DNA from: Acanthosepion esculentum
Lineage: Eukaryota; Mollusca; Cephalopoda; Sepiida; Sepiidae
NCBI GenBank assembly: GCA_964036315.1
Contig: OZ038508.1
Location: forward strand, 47,131,196-47,195,195
Reading direction: 5' to 3'
Length of the DNA: 64,000 bases
Positions 1 through 10,527 of the stretch are shown in pieces (position 1 is the stretch's first letter; every line of letters begins with the position of its first letter). The notes under the pieces were generated by a model. The model saw nothing but the letters and a program-made list of their open reading frames with translations, had not been told where the DNA came from and made no database searches. The position numbers and the translations under genes were made by a program.

Positions 1-123
1 TTGCGTATTTTTGAGGATTATGTATTTTTTGCATTGCGTATTTTTGAGGATTATGTATTTTTTGCATTGCGTATTTTGAGGATTATGTAATTTTTGAATT
101 GCGTATTTTTGTGAATTGTGTCT
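1..123. repeat. 33-bp tandem repeat, about 3.7 copies
   Basis: A unit beginning TTGCGTATTTTTGAGGATTA and ending in a T-run plus GCA is repeated three times, with a fourth diverged partial copy. It touches the window edge, so the array may continue upstream. Confidence 0.9.
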
Positions 124-249
124 TAAGTTTGTTTAATTGCGCGAACGTCCACATTTGAAAAAGAATTGCCTGAAAAGAAATCATCAAGGAAACAGGTATA
201 TAAAATGACGTCATCTTTGTTTTCATATATATATATATGTATGAATATA

Positions 250-335
250 AAACTTAACTTTTATTTTTACACACGCTCTATCTCTGATATTGAGCACATT
301 ATCCCATAAATATAGCACATTCTAGAATATATTTC

Positions 336-339
<4 letters not shown>
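250..339 (-). repeat. Fold-back family element, 5' part only
   Basis: Read on the minus strand, this gives GAAGAAATATATTCTAGAAT, a block containing CTCAATATCAGAGATAGAGC, then GTGTGTAAA. The same block starts the elements at 25727, 53987 and 58031. The palindromic half is missing here. The element abuts an (AT)n array, as in the other copies. Confidence 0.7.
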
Positions 340-406
<67 letters not shown>

Positions 407-475
407 ATATAATATATGTGTATATATATATAATATATATATAAATATATATGTATATATAAATACATATATATA
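339..475. repeat. (AT)n microsatellite with degenerate tail
   Basis: Pure AT to about 394, then interrupted AT/ATGT/ATAA repeats, followed by a short (GA)n run at 475-500. Confidence 0.95.
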
Positions 476-753
476 TAGAGAGAGAGAGCGAGAGAGAGAG
501 GTGGGGATAGTGTTGTAACCTAGGGAATTTTACTGAATAGAACAATCATACTACGGTTGGAAATGAACGATAATACTTAGGACACGAACAACACATATAA
601 GATTCGCCAGCATCGCGTAGAAGTTGTCAACTGCAAGAAGGGAATCAAATGAATTTCACAATGAATCTCCAACTGCAGACTAACGTACATTATTTATTAC
701 TGTATTTATGGAAATGTGTACATACCGATTACCGTCCGAAGTTATACTGCAAC

Positions 754-754
<1 letters not shown>

Positions 755-798
<44 letters not shown>
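755..798. repeat. (GATA)n microsatellite
   Basis: About eleven GATA units in a row. Confidence 0.95.
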
Positions 799-942
799 TA
801 CAAATTCAAAGAAGAACAAGAAATACTGTTATAACTAATTGCATCATTGATAACATACTAATCAAATTAGCACCAAACCACGTAAAAACCAAACGAATAA
901 ATAAGAAAAAATGAAATAATGGTTACTGCGTAATAATAATGG

Positions 943-943
<1 letters not shown>

Positions 944-1012
<69 letters not shown>
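944..1012. repeat. (AT)n microsatellite
   Basis: Pure AT array immediately abutting the left inverted repeat of the Penelope-like remnant. Confidence 0.97.
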
Positions 1013-1015
<3 letters not shown>

Positions 1016-2032
1016 AGTTTCATTAAAAACGACAGACAAGGTACTACAGTTAAGTTTTTTATTTAATTTTTCTTGTGTACGAACAAGAGCTTTCTTTTCT
1101 GGATAAAATAGCTGTAATAAAATCTTTCTATAAAGAGCACACCAAAATTCATTCTCCAGACTACTCTTCCTCAAAGAACTTAATAACGTTAAGCAAACCC
1201 TAATCAACAACGGCTTCCCTAAACATCTTATAGACCAAAAAATAAGACTATTTCTCCCTAAAGTAATATTGAAAGTGAACACACAGTCAAAAATCACATT
1301 CACATTTATTACAAAAACCAAGAATAAAGAAATACACCACCCCAATCGACCCAAATAAAAAAAAATTAAGGCAGCTAACCTCATCCTCAAAAATAACAAC
1401 ACGCCTGCTAAGTCAAAATTACAAAGAACGAACATTATCTATGAGTTCAAATGTCCCTTAACGAACTGCGTTCCTAACGAAACCGGACTCATAAATAATT
1501 ACATCGGTTACACAACTACATGCTTATCCAGACGTGTTACGTTACACCTATCTGATCACAGCTCCATTAGAACCCATTTAAACACACACAAAAATGTACC
1601 AGACTCCATTAGAAATATACTATTAGAAAACACAAATTGCTTCCACCTGTAAAAAAAGATTAAAAATAATGGAGGCTTTAATAATATAAAAGAAAAAGCC
1701 TACCCGCAACAATATTAACTACAAACAAAGCCACAAGTCCTAACAGTATTTGGAAATTAAAACACCCCTACTACACACTAAGACATACACATAATGCACA
1801 CGCTCAATTAAGCTGAAAAATCAGATCATCATTGATAATGGCTAAAGGTATAGTCGAAAGCGCTCGGAAAAATAAAACATTTGAACAGTTCTTACACACC
1901 CTTTGCCCAGCAACGAAAGCTCTTGTTCGTATCGTACACAAGAAAAATTAAATAAAAAACTTAACCATAGTCTGTCTAACCAAAAAAACTTAACCATTGT
2001 CTGTCGTTTTTAATGAAACTTGCATAAAAGAA
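1012..2032 (+). mobile_element. Penelope-like retroelement remnant with inverted ends
   Basis: The left end (1012-1095) reappears as an imperfect inverted repeat at 1914-2032; both contain the block around TTTCATTAAAAACGACAGAC and the TCTTGTGTACGAACAAGAGC motif or its complement. The interior carries a GIY-YIG-type endonuclease coding remnant. Penelope-like elements are known to encode reverse transcriptase plus GIY-YIG and to have terminal repeats that may be inverted. The reverse transcriptase is largely missing, so this is a 5'-truncated or rearranged copy. Both ends abut (AT)n. The right inverted repeat has an extra internal duplication of the ACTTAACCAT block. Confidence 0.7.
1160..1652 (+). 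pseudogene. Penelope-like C-terminal GIY-YIG endonuclease remnant
   Basis: The frame reads NNVKQTLINNGFPKHLIDQK, which resembles the linker downstream of Penelope reverse transcriptases. One in-frame stop follows, then from 1431 NIIYEFKCPL, NNYIGYTTTCLSRRVTLHL and SIRTHLNTHK, ending in a stop at 1650. The YEFKCP...YIGYTTTCLSRR spacing is the GIY-YIG signature as found in these elements: Y-F-x-C-P strand, YIGY strand, then the conserved arginines. The reverse transcriptase core (with its YADD box) is absent upstream. It is a pseudogene because of the internal stop and truncation. The domain call is from recognition, not a search. Confidence 0.7.
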
Positions 2033-2050
2033 GGATTGCTGCCTAAATAT

Positions 2051-2053
<3 letters not shown>

Positions 2054-2103
<50 letters not shown>
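2054..2103. repeat. (AT)n microsatellite
   Basis: Pure AT array just beyond the right inverted repeat of the Penelope-like remnant. Confidence 0.97.
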
Positions 2104-2105
<2 letters not shown>

Positions 2106-2725
2106 AAATACCAACAAGCCAGGTGAAAATCATTAATTAGGACAAAGGTATAAAATGTATAAGTGGTGAAGACATATAAACAAATCTTTTTTTTGCCATT
2201 TTATCATTCATTAAACAAAAATTAATTATGTAAACAAGAAATTAATAAAAGAAGAGAATGTACTTATATTTCCTGAATAACCTAGCTTAAGAGGTCAGCA
2301 GAAAATTCGAGAAAACGAATTACTCTAATAAGCCAAAATGTTGTCTGTCATGAAGGAAATTATATTTTTTATATTATCTTTAATACTGGGAGATGAAAGC
2401 GAAAAAAGAAGGAAAAAATTATAGTGAGTGAATATAATGAGAAAAGAAAATGATAAAAAAGAAGAAAAAACCGCGGTATTCGACTCATGCACACATACAC
2501 ATTTACCCGCGCACGCACACAAACACGCAAAGAGAAAAAAAATGTACCTAACAAGAATAATTAGCACATAAATTAAGATTTAAGTGTAAAGGTAATGAAA
2601 ATGAGAAAGTCAGTTTTTGAAACCTTCTGACAAGGATATCGAAAGATTACAAAAAAAAAATTATCTACGAAACTATCGAGTTATAATCGAGAATACAACA
2701 TCAATTAGCTTTTTTTGTATTAATT

Positions 2726-2727
<2 letters not shown>

Positions 2728-2801
<74 letters not shown>
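2728..2801. repeat. (AT)n microsatellite
   Basis: Pure AT array abutting the 5' side of a SINE fragment. Confidence 0.97.
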
Positions 2802-2804
<3 letters not shown>

Positions 2805-3070
2805 GTTACGGCTCGGTGTGAAGAACCGGAGAGCCAAGTTCGAATATCAGTCGAATCTATGACATTCATTTACGTGCTAATACCCTTGGGAAATATGTGA
2901 ATCATCTTCTCCCACCAATCAGTTAAAAAGAAAATCATTACTTAAGAAAAAAGAAATAATGGGTAACTGAAGACATATAAACAAATCTAAATAGCAGAAC
3001 AGATTGGGTTCTATAACCTCGGATAGCACCTGCTATAGGAGAAGGACAACTATGAATTGAAAACTTCCTG
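2801..3070 (+). mobile_element. tRNA-derived SINE, family S2 (diverged copy)
   Basis: The block GGCTCGGTGTGAAGAACCGG, then AGCCAAGTTCGAATATC (box B-like), then TTACGTGCTAATACCCTTGG matches the copy at 50117-50430 in the same order. A later block with GGTTCTATAACCTCGGATAG is shared too. The first tRNA-like bases (box A) are lost at the (AT)n junction. Interruptions of about 60 bases separate the two conserved blocks. Confidence 0.65.
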
Positions 3071-3134
3071 AGGTTCTATAGGGGAACTTTTAGCACATAA
3101 GGTCAATTTTACTGTATTTAAACCTTGCTAACCC

Positions 3135-3350
3135 AACGCTCCTCTGTGGCCTAACAGTTAAGGCACGTCAGGCTATATGACGGTTTCGTATAGGATACAG
3201 GTTCGATTCATGTCGGAGGACGAAAATTTTCCATGAAAATTTCTCGGACATTCAGGCCGGTAAATGTTGTTTAATAGTGATTATTATAAAAACAGAGCAT
3301 TTACTTAAATATTTGTATCTATAAAAGAATGTATAAACATAAAAATAATT
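3135..3350 (+). mobile_element. tRNA-derived SINE, family S1
   Basis: Box A-like GGCCTAACAGTTAAGGCACG and box B-like GGTTCGATTCATG are spaced as in a tRNA. A body follows with TTTCTCGGACATTCAGGCCG and ACAGAGCATTTACTTAAATA. An inverse copy with the same head and body lies at 28141-28360. It is not a functional tRNA: the acceptor ends do not pair. Confidence 0.8.
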
Positions 3351-3385
3351 GTCGGACTTTGTCCATTTCAAAATGTGTGTCGTTA

Positions 3386-3388
3386 TAC

Positions 3389-3426
<38 letters not shown>

Positions 3427-3436
3427 CTGTGTGTGT
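3386..3436. repeat. (AT)n(GT)n compound microsatellite
   Basis: Short AT run passing into GT repeats, with two variant units. Confidence 0.95.
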
Positions 3437-3563
3437 AATTTGGCAGCAACTTTTCTTTTAAACATGTTGTGTTGAATGTCAAAGACAACATAGTCCTGCA
3501 TATTTTCTTATGAGCCTTTTTATTTGAAAATTATATCGAAATAAATATTGTCCGTAAGATAAC

Positions 3564-3597
3564 CGAGTACTTTCGAACATCATTTTTCATCTTCAGG
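3564..3597 (-). other. CUGARGA-hairpin-GAAA motif (hammerhead-core-like), copy 1
   Basis: On the minus strand: CCTGAAGAT, then a weak stem GAA...TTC, then GAAAGTACT. It shares the CCTGARGAT...GAAAGTACT frame with copies at 17881, 27825 and 57283. Only the stem II-like hairpin is visible; catalytic status is unproven. Confidence 0.5.
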
Positions 3598-3969
3598 GTC
3601 AAAATCTTTAACAATGTCTTATATATATGTAGACTCAAATTTTTTAAAATATTTGCAAATTGTCTTCTAGCGGAATCATGTTGCTATATATAGGTAACTA
3701 TACTCGTCTCGAAAAATCTTCGAATTCTTGATTTGCCAATAAACAAATCAATCTCGTAGGAAAAAAGGTTTTAAAAAAGAAAGAGCCAGGAACATGAAAG
3801 TCTGTCGAAAATAATCGCACAGATACAGGTTCAAAGCCCAAAGAAAAAACCCCGATACGAGTAAACAACTAACTAAAAAGTGCTCGATACAAACGTAGAG
3901 CAGACCTAGTCAAACCTAATGAGCCAGATAAACCTACCAAGGTTTCACTTAAGCAGATCGTCAGGGAAT

Positions 3970-4034
3970 AAAAATGAACATTGATATCATCACTCAGAGG
4001 CGACAGTTTGTTTCATGCTGCACGCAATCGTCAG
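3970..4034 (+). repeat. Fold-back family element, single arm
   Basis: Contains CACTCAGAGGCGACAGTTTG and CGCAATCGTCAG, a diverged version of one palindrome arm of the elements at 25815 and 54068. The second arm is absent. Confidence 0.7.
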
Positions 4035-4117
4035 ACCGCGAATACTGGATTTTTCTCGACTATTTTAATATGTAGGTCAGTGATGCATTGTGGGCAATCT
4101 ATTCTATATCTTACGAG

Positions 4118-5020
4118 AGTGGCTTGTTTGTTTGTTTATTTATTTCTTTTGGGTAATTTATTTTGCTTGATTTTAATTTTTATTTTGTATTATTTATTCT
4201 TTTCGTTTTGGGAGGGATTTTCTAAGGTCGCTAATTTAATAGTTTTTTTTGGTCTGGGAAGATAATTAAAGCTATTTATTCCTCCAATGTTTAGATTGCT
4301 TGCCATAGTCTATTCTATTATTTGGGTGGGCATCTTTTCATTTATTTATTTGGATTGATTATTTTTAATATTTTGGTTTATTTATGCCTATCTTTATTAG
4401 TTGTAACGGTTACTTTAGCGGGGGCGATTTGTTCATTTGTTCGTTTATTTATTTGGATAAATTTTTATTAGTTTTTTTATAATTATTTAGTTATTTTTGT
4501 AGTTTGTATATTTTTATTTATTCTATTTGGTTTTCGATTTTTGAGTAACGTAGTGATATTTTTTTATCGATATATTGCAGTTATAGCTATTTTACGTCCA
4601 ATTTTGGATTGGTTGTTGAAGTCTATTATGGCGATTATTTTGTTGGGATTGGTTTGTTAATTTATTTTTTATTTACTTTATTTACTTATTTGGGCTGATT
4701 GTTTTTACTTCTATTTTATGTATTTTGTTTTTATTTTTATTTATTTTATTTCGTCTATTCTAACGAGAGTGGATTATTTATTTGTTTATTATTTGTTTGG
4801 GATAATTTATTTTACTTGTGTTTTTATATTATTTTGTATATTTTTAATTATTCATTTCAGTTTTCCATTTTTAAGTAACGTAGTAAAAATTTGTATTAAT
4901 TTTTGCATTTTGAGATGAGCTCAGATCGTTTATTTGGTAATTTATTTTGGTCTGGGAAGGTAATAATAGCTATTTTTTCCTCCATGCAAAGTTTGCATGT
5001 TTTGGATTGATTGTTGTAGG
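4118..5020 (+). repeat. T-rich region with internal duplications
   Basis: The plus strand is strikingly T-rich with repeated TTTATTTATTT-type runs. Two related blocks starting ACGAGAGTGG (about 4109 and 4762) both run on to GGTCTGGGAAG and an ATTCCTCC-like end (about 4250 and 4955); an AAGTAACGTAGT-like block also recurs (about 4543, 4873). Short T-rich open frames here are compositional, not genes. Confidence 0.6.
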
Positions 5021-5179
5021 CTGATGATCTTTTCTTTATTTTCTATGATATTTTTGGCGCGATTTGTGTTTTGTTTTTAATTTCCCAGATGTTCTTGGAA
5101 AGCAGTGTACTGGTCGCGTATTTACTATTTGTGAAAGACACAAAACATCTTTCACAAAAATATCTTGAAATACGAAAGA

Positions 5180-5700
5180 GTAATTTTATTCAATGTATTC
5201 GCGTTTTGTTTTCAACCACGGCCTCCAGATGACGTTGGCATTTCCTGTATCTTTTCTGGGCGGTCTCCTTGTTTAAGATGCGGAATGCTGCCATAATACT
5301 TGCCTTTAGTTCATCATAGTTGTTCTAAGGCGTTTTGTGGTCTCTCGTTCAGCTATGCCCCAAACTTAATATATTTAGTGTTGAAGCCTGGGGAGTTAAA
5401 TGGAGAGATGCAAGGGGTAACTCGGAACCAGAAAATGTCTGAAAGCCATGACTGTGTTTCCCTGTTGTGTAGCATGGTTCTGTTGACAGACATAGGTTCT
5501 TCCTGTAGCCACCATCTTACACAGGGCAGAAACACCTCTTCAATGCATTTGTTGTAGACCACCGTATTGAGTCTGAGGCCCGGTGGGAATGTGAATGAAG
5601 GTAATACATCGATATCTGTATCATTCAAAACACTTTTCCTAATCGCCATTAAACTCATCCAACTCTTTACAGACATAGCCGGCCTAAAAATAGCCGGGTC
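5180..5700 (-). pseudogene. Mariner-family transposase remnant (C-terminal half)
   Basis: The minus strand reads PGLRLNTVVYNKCIEEVFLP, then RTMLHNRETQSWLSDIFW and ISPFNSPGFN. These align by eye with the mariner DDE core: the GLRLNT-Y strand, the QQDSAPCHTSR region and the PPNSPDLNP motif that precedes the last catalytic residue. The second aspartate region is corrupted (NRTMLHN for QQDSAPCH) and SPDLNP has become SPGFN, so catalysis is lost. Downstream, after frameshifts, a segment resembling the usual mariner tail ends near 5185. Related remnants lie at 30560 and probably 53500. No terminal inverted repeats were recognised. Confidence 0.75.
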
Positions 5701-6051
5701 ATTTTACGTTTCCAGGAAGTATCTGGCTCTTTCTGGTTTGCTTTATACTTACAAGAGTAAGATTATTAAAAAAACAAACGAGTATTTCTGTAATATCCGG
5801 ACTGAGTCCTCACTTCCCGCCCTTGATAGAATTCAAAATCATGTAGGCACTCATGCAGGAGGGTGACTCATTTATTTGAAACCGACACCCATTTTCATGA
5901 CAGTTGTTCAGATTAGCTCCATTCTTTAGTTCCACTAGTACAGACCTTCATATCTAGGACTCGCAACATTACGTCCACGTAAAATTATAAGAAGAATATT
6001 CAACTATTTTTTTCATGAAAACTACTACATTTTGGAATAGAATCTACCCTG

Positions 6052-6142
6052 GATATTACCTTGAACACTATAAACTTAAACTCTTATAAAATTAAATTCT
6101 TATAAAATTAAACTCTTCTAGTCAGAAGTCATTCGCTACTTT
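6052..6142 (+). repeat. Block A, copy 1 (precedes a 28S fragment)
   Basis: Shares ACTATAAACTTAAACTCTTA and a GTCATTCGCTA end with 6378-6463. In both places the block lies upstream of antisense 28S-like sequence, suggesting duplication of a composite unit. Confidence 0.65.
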
Positions 6143-6145
6143 AAA

Positions 6146-6298
6146 CTTCCCAAGCATCCCGACTCTCGGACGGATCGAAGGCTGTCGCTCATCCACCACA
6201 CGTAATGGACCTGGCACCCTTCGCAGGCGTCCCCGATCGAGAGAACTCCGAAATAGTCGAGACGAAAACGAACGGCTGCCTTCGACCCATGCGCCACA
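6146..6298 (-). rRNA. 28S rRNA fragment (antisense pseudogene), short
   Basis: Minus-strand fragment of the 5' region of large-subunit rRNA. Key matches to the second, longer copy are CCCGACTCTCGG, the GAGAACTCCGAAATAGTCGA block and GAAAACGAACGGCTGCCTTC. About 150 bases with many substitutions, so a relic, not an rDNA unit. Confidence 0.7.
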
Positions 6299-6377
6299 GT
6301 TATTGAAGTTTTATATATTATAAGGTGAATGTTCTGCTAGTTTTCCCCCCGAAATCTTCTAATTGGCGGAAAAAAAA

Positions 6378-6463
6378 CTCCACCTTTGATGTTACCTTGA
6401 TCACTATAAACTTAAACTCTTATAAACGTAAACATTTCTGGTCAGGGGTCATTCGCTATATAT
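6378..6463 (+). repeat. Block A, copy 2
   Basis: Second copy of the block at 6052-6142, about 340 bases before the longer 28S fragment. Confidence 0.65.
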
Positions 6464-6805
6464 CATCCATATCTTCAAAATCTCTAAATCCTACTCACGC
6501 AGCTAAGGTAGTAACCCTTTTTCATGAGTCGCTCTTCAGACTTGTATATTTTGAATTTTAGACAAATGTATAATCTGCGTCAAGATGTGCAGTAATTTTT
6601 TCAACATAATTTTGCCGTGATGGCTGTACAGGTTAATCGACAGACCGTATAGCTATGAATGAATTTGGGGCTTGATTGAAAATCCTCACTGGTTCCAATA
6701 GTTGAAAGTGCGACACTGCCATATATACATTACCAGTTAGGCTTTGCCTATTACACCACAGTTACGTAATCTGTTTGTTCCTTTTGCTTCAACTAAAGGA
6801 TTGTT

Positions 6806-7182
6806 AAACTATCGAAACTTTCCCACACAGTACTTGTCAACTGTCGGACTCGTCCCGGTATTTAGCCTTGGATAGATCCTGCCACTCAGTTTAGACTGCG
6901 TTCCCAAGCAACCTGACTCTCGGGCGGATCGAAGGCCGTCGCTCGTCCTCTGCACCTAATAAGACAGGCACCCGCCGCAGGCGACCCCGATCGAAAGAAC
7001 TCCGAAATACTCGAGACGAAAACGAACGGCTGCCTTCGACCCTAGCGCCACATGTTCCAAAGCCATTTCCTTGCGTCGGGATACGGCGTTGGGCTGAATC
7101 GCTGTTAGTGAGGGAATCTTGCTTGCTTTCTTTTTCTCCACTTCGTGATATGCTTAATTTCAGCGGGTCGTCTCGGGTTACA
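6806..7182 (-). rRNA. 28S rRNA 5' fragment (antisense pseudogene)
   Basis: On the minus strand this starts near the 28S 5' end: CCCGCTGAAATTAAGCATATC, a one-base variant of the universal sequence, then CACGAAGTGGAG, then a variable region. It ends in GAGTCAGGTTGCTTGGGAAC and GGCTAAATACCGGGACGAGT, the conserved stretch downstream of the first divergent domains, with GTACTGTGTGGGAAAGTTTC last. The piece has lost sequence between the two conserved stretches relative to a real 28S and has many point changes. The flanks are not ITS2 or rDNA, so it is a dispersed pseudogene. Confidence 0.85.
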
Positions 7183-7249
7183 AAAATTCGGTGACACTAA
7201 TTTTTTGATAATTAAACATCTAATTTTGTCGTTTTAATTACTTGTTCTC

Positions 7250-7345
7250 TCTTTTTAATAAAGTTTTTTTTCCTAATATTATCCCACGCTCAGTAACACC
7301 TTAGGGGCTTTATTGCTTCAGTTGGGGGTGAAATGACTAAAAACA
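7250..7345 (+). mobile_element. CR1-like LINE 3' terminus
   Basis: GGGGCTTTATTGCTTCAGTT then GGGGGTGAAATGACTAAAAAC matches the 3' ends at 33150, 35800, 35975 and 36905 (consensus TTGGGGTGAAATGATTAAAA). It lies immediately beyond the 28S fragment, so the two could be one chimeric insertion. Confidence 0.6.
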
Positions 7346-7675
7346 AATAACAAAAGAACTACGAATATAATAGAGAATTGGGTCCGCCCGATAAAATAGT
7401 CCGAGTTGGTTGTATGTGGTTCTGTAAGTAGCAGGAGTTGCATCCCCTTCCACAATGAGCTGTTGCGAGATCTTCTGCTGAGAGTAGGTGGCGCTGACTA
7501 AATGCATACTGGGCAGGTATTAGTCAATAGTCAGCGTGGGTCTGGGAGAGGGAAAGCTTTATAACACCAGTGTTTTTCTTCGTCGAGAGATCCGCTCTCT
7601 CCGTGAGAGGCAGCATTAGCTCTTAGCCCCGTGGTGATATGTTAGTGTTTGGCGAACTCTTCTTTCAAGCATAGA
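7346..7675. other. No recognisable feature
   Basis: Mixed-composition single-copy-looking sequence; no open frame, tRNA-like box or terminal repeat was recognised. Confidence 0.5.
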
Positions 7676-7812
7676 GGAAACTAGACGAGGCTATGCTGAA
7701 CGGCAGAGTCTCGTCTGGGGAGGTAGACAAAACCGACTGTATCGTTCGAAGAATTTTTCTCCGAGCCTACGGGCCCGGGATGCCCCACGTAAAAACCTGG
7801 CCTTGAATTATA
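7676..7812 (+). repeat. GC-richer structured repeat, copy A
   Basis: Contains GACGAGGCT...AGTCTCGTC (a hairpin), GAGGTAGAC, GAGCCTACGGGCCCGGGATG, CCCCACGT and CCTGGCCTTG in the same order as 20786-20932. The hairpin arm differs from copy B but still pairs using a G-U. Class unknown. Confidence 0.6.
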
Positions 7813-8340
7813 TTTTACTGTCAGATAATCCTTCACAAAAAAACGGCGTAAAACACTTTGTCTAAGTTCTACTTCACTTAAACGACGTAAAATAAAATGT
7901 CATTTTATATCTTTAAATGTTTCAATTTTATAAAGGTTATTTGCTTTAAATAATTGAATGTTCGAATGGCTTCTTCCTCACGTTCTATCATTTAGACTTT
8001 GCACATTCTGTTAATAACATTTATGAATCAATGTGAATTCGACATTCAACCCAGTTCTCTGAAGGGAAATAAGCAGGTACACTTTTGCGCAAAGCCCCTA
8101 CGACAACACCTGGTTATGTAAGTTATGATGGTCTTATGATTCGTGTTCTTAATGAAATTATTTACGGTGTTTCTAATGTTTTATTCGTATTATATTTACA
8201 CATTCAGCTTATTCATATATTGATACTTGTTAAAAAAAAAACTAAAAAGGAATACATATGAGAATTCTTTTAATTTTGACATTTCCACTAAGATTCGTTA
8301 CTAAAAACGATTTGCTAATGTGGATAGCAATCTATGAGTG
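7813..8340. other. No recognisable feature
   Basis: AT-rich, no coding or repeat signal seen by eye. Confidence 0.5.
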
Positions 8341-8344
8341 TCAG

Positions 8345-8765
8345 AACTAATTTCAACTCAGAACTAATTTCAACTCAGAACTAATTTCACCTCGGAACTA
8401 ATTTCAACACGGAACTAATTTCACCTCGGAACTAATTTAACCTCGGAACTAATTTCACCTCGGAATTAAGTTCGCCTCGGAACTAATTTCAACTCGGATC
8501 TAATTTCAACTCGGAACTAATTTCACCTCGGAACTAATTTCAACTCGGAACTAATTTCACCTCGGAACTAATTTCAACTCGGAACTAATTTCAACTCGGA
8601 TCTAATTTCACCTCGGAACTAATTTCACCTCGGAACTAATTTCAACTCTATTTAAAAACCGTAAAACTAACCCTAACCCTTAATTCCGCGGTGAAATTAG
8701 TTTCGAGTTGAAATTACTTCCGATTTCGAATTAGTTCCCAGTTGAAATTAATTCCGAGGTAATTT
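8345..8765. repeat. 17-bp minisatellite with an inverted half
   Basis: Unit CGGAACTAATTTCAACT, alternating with a CAC variant, is repeated about 18 times from 8345 to 8650. After a 35-base spacer containing CTAACCCTAACCCTTA (8667-8682), the same unit appears in reverse complement about four times (8683-8765). Confidence 0.9.
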
Positions 8766-8769
8766 TGCA

Positions 8770-9365
8770 CCCCCAATGTACCCTCAATGCACTGTATTAA
8801 ATTCGTACGGGATCGTCTATGTCTTATTTTATGCTGTCTGCTTGGAGCATGGAGTTTGATTTCATTTCATGTTTAATCTTACGAACAAGGTTTGGATTGC
8901 AAAATATTGATGGCAGTTAACCAAATTTGAGTTATATCATTTATTTTATTGACTTAGAAATATCCAAAATTTTTATTTTCAAATATTACATTTTTATTTC
9001 ATCACTTCCCGAAATCTCTTATATTATCTAATTATATTCCCTCCTTATTAGAAGGGGAAATGAGACCTTATGCAGCAGTGCGCGCTTATCCACAAGTTAA
9101 AATCATCGATCCATCGATAATTTGAATAATAAAATTAATATTCTCATTTTCTCGATATAGTCTCCTGAGAGAAATTTTCTTTCTATTTAACCTTCTGAAA
9201 TACGTTTCTAAACTTAAATTTTAAATCTGTCTTATTTTCATTTTTCTTACATATCTAAAACAAACTTTCTGTATTTATTGTAATGGATGAAATGAAAGAT
9301 TTTTTTAATTTTATACTATCGTTCCCTCAATCCAAAAAACAAGAACCGCTCAAGGCAGACGGCTA
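8770..9365. other. No recognisable feature
   Basis: AT-rich sequence without convincing open frames or repeats. Confidence 0.5.
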
Positions 9366-9369
9366 CTAA

Positions 9370-9770
9370 ATGTGGAGGTTGTAAGAGCTTATAGGTTGAA
9401 CTAAGAAGTGCATATTGTGAGGATATTTAGTATAAATAATGAATTGTCCCTAGACGCAAAGATGTTACAATCGGTGTGAGCAGAGAAGAACCCGCACGGG
9501 AGTCTGTTCCAGAAAGTAACAAAACTGGGGAAGAAGTTGTCTGAGTGGAACTTCCTCCTTATCAATGGAATACCAAGTGAATTGGGATGAGGTGACCCTG
9601 TGTGCAAGTGAAGTTATGAAGCAACGGAAGTAAGTAATTGGGCCGCCTACATTTTGAACACGATCTAGGCTGGAAAGTTAGTACTGGACAGATCTAGACC
9701 AGGTATGATTTCAATACCTTATTATTTGTCTGATCAGATCTTTGCAAAGATAGATCATGGTAGAATGAAT
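9370..9770 (-). pseudogene. LINE C-terminal remnant, family B
   Basis: The minus strand reads SLDRVQN, then after a frameshift LGIPLIRRKFHSDNFFPSFV and TFWNRLPCGFF, then FILNILTICTS. This is the familiar end of CR1/Jockey-type LINE ORF2: LDxVQ, RRxFHSDxFFPRT, xxWNRLP. The reverse transcriptase core is not present, consistent with 5' truncation. Related fragments in the same orientation lie at 26270-26530 and 42060-42145. Frameshifts make it a pseudogene. Confidence 0.7.
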
Positions 9771-10527
9771 CCAGTATATTCTGGAGCGGTATAAAGTATC
9801 GGCGATTTTCCCAGCACTTTTAGGGTTCGGTGGATGATCGGATGGTATAATGGGAGCTAATTCGGAATGAGAAATTGGAAGGCCGTGTTCTAATTCTAGT
9901 TAGGTTCGGTAATTTAACTTATGCGCAAATCCTCTTGAGAAAGGTATAGAACCACCTTCCTGTCCCAGCTATATGGATTAGATAGTAGAACTTCAATATA
10001 CATTTTGGCTTTAAATAACACAGAAAGAGTTGATAAGACGTAAAAATAAAATAACAAAACACAAATTAGATTTGGATAGTATATATGATTTTCAGATGAT
10101 GTTTGGAGTAATTTTGGGTCGCGGTAGATTTTCAAGGAGAGGAACTTCATTGATAGCAAAACTGTTCACATCACTGATGTAAATGTACGGTTCGGCCGTT
10201 GATAAAGCGTTACTATCTTGGTTTGGGAGTTACTGAATGTCACAATTCAGTTTTTTACTCCTTTGGATTTGAGGGCTGGGTCATATATGAGATCAGCTGA
10301 CAATCTCTGGTCACCATTTGGTGGGTGCACCCATAAACCGTGGCATTGGCTATATATCTCTCACTCGAACCCAGCGGCCATTCTATTGCAGTTCTCTTTC
10401 AAAATCTCAAAGTCACTAAATGGTGTTCGTCTGTCAGCGAAGAAAAAACAAAAGGGAGAAAGTCAGTTCAGGTCTACTTCAGTAACGAAGCCTCTGATTG
10501 GTGCAAACGATTATCGTGATTTCCAAG
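9771..10527. other. Mixed-composition stretch with CCAAT-like motif
   Basis: No recognised repeat or protein domain. The last 60 bases contain CTCTGATTGG (inverted CCAAT-like) before the small ORF at 10528. Confidence 0.35.

Noticed and set aside
267..1435. Frames ending in (YI)n
   Set aside because: (AT)n has no stop in that phase; the 170-codon frame at 923-1435 is antisense to the Penelope-like coding remnant.
3135..3220. tRNA gene
   Set aside because: Boxes A and B are present but the cloverleaf arms do not pair and a SINE body follows; the same applies to the other S-family heads.
6806..7182. Functional rDNA unit
   Set aside because: Only about 370 diverged bases, with deletions, and no ITS or remaining 28S around it.
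8345..8765. CRISPR-like array
   Set aside because: Direct 17-bp units without unique spacers; eukaryotic minisatellite.
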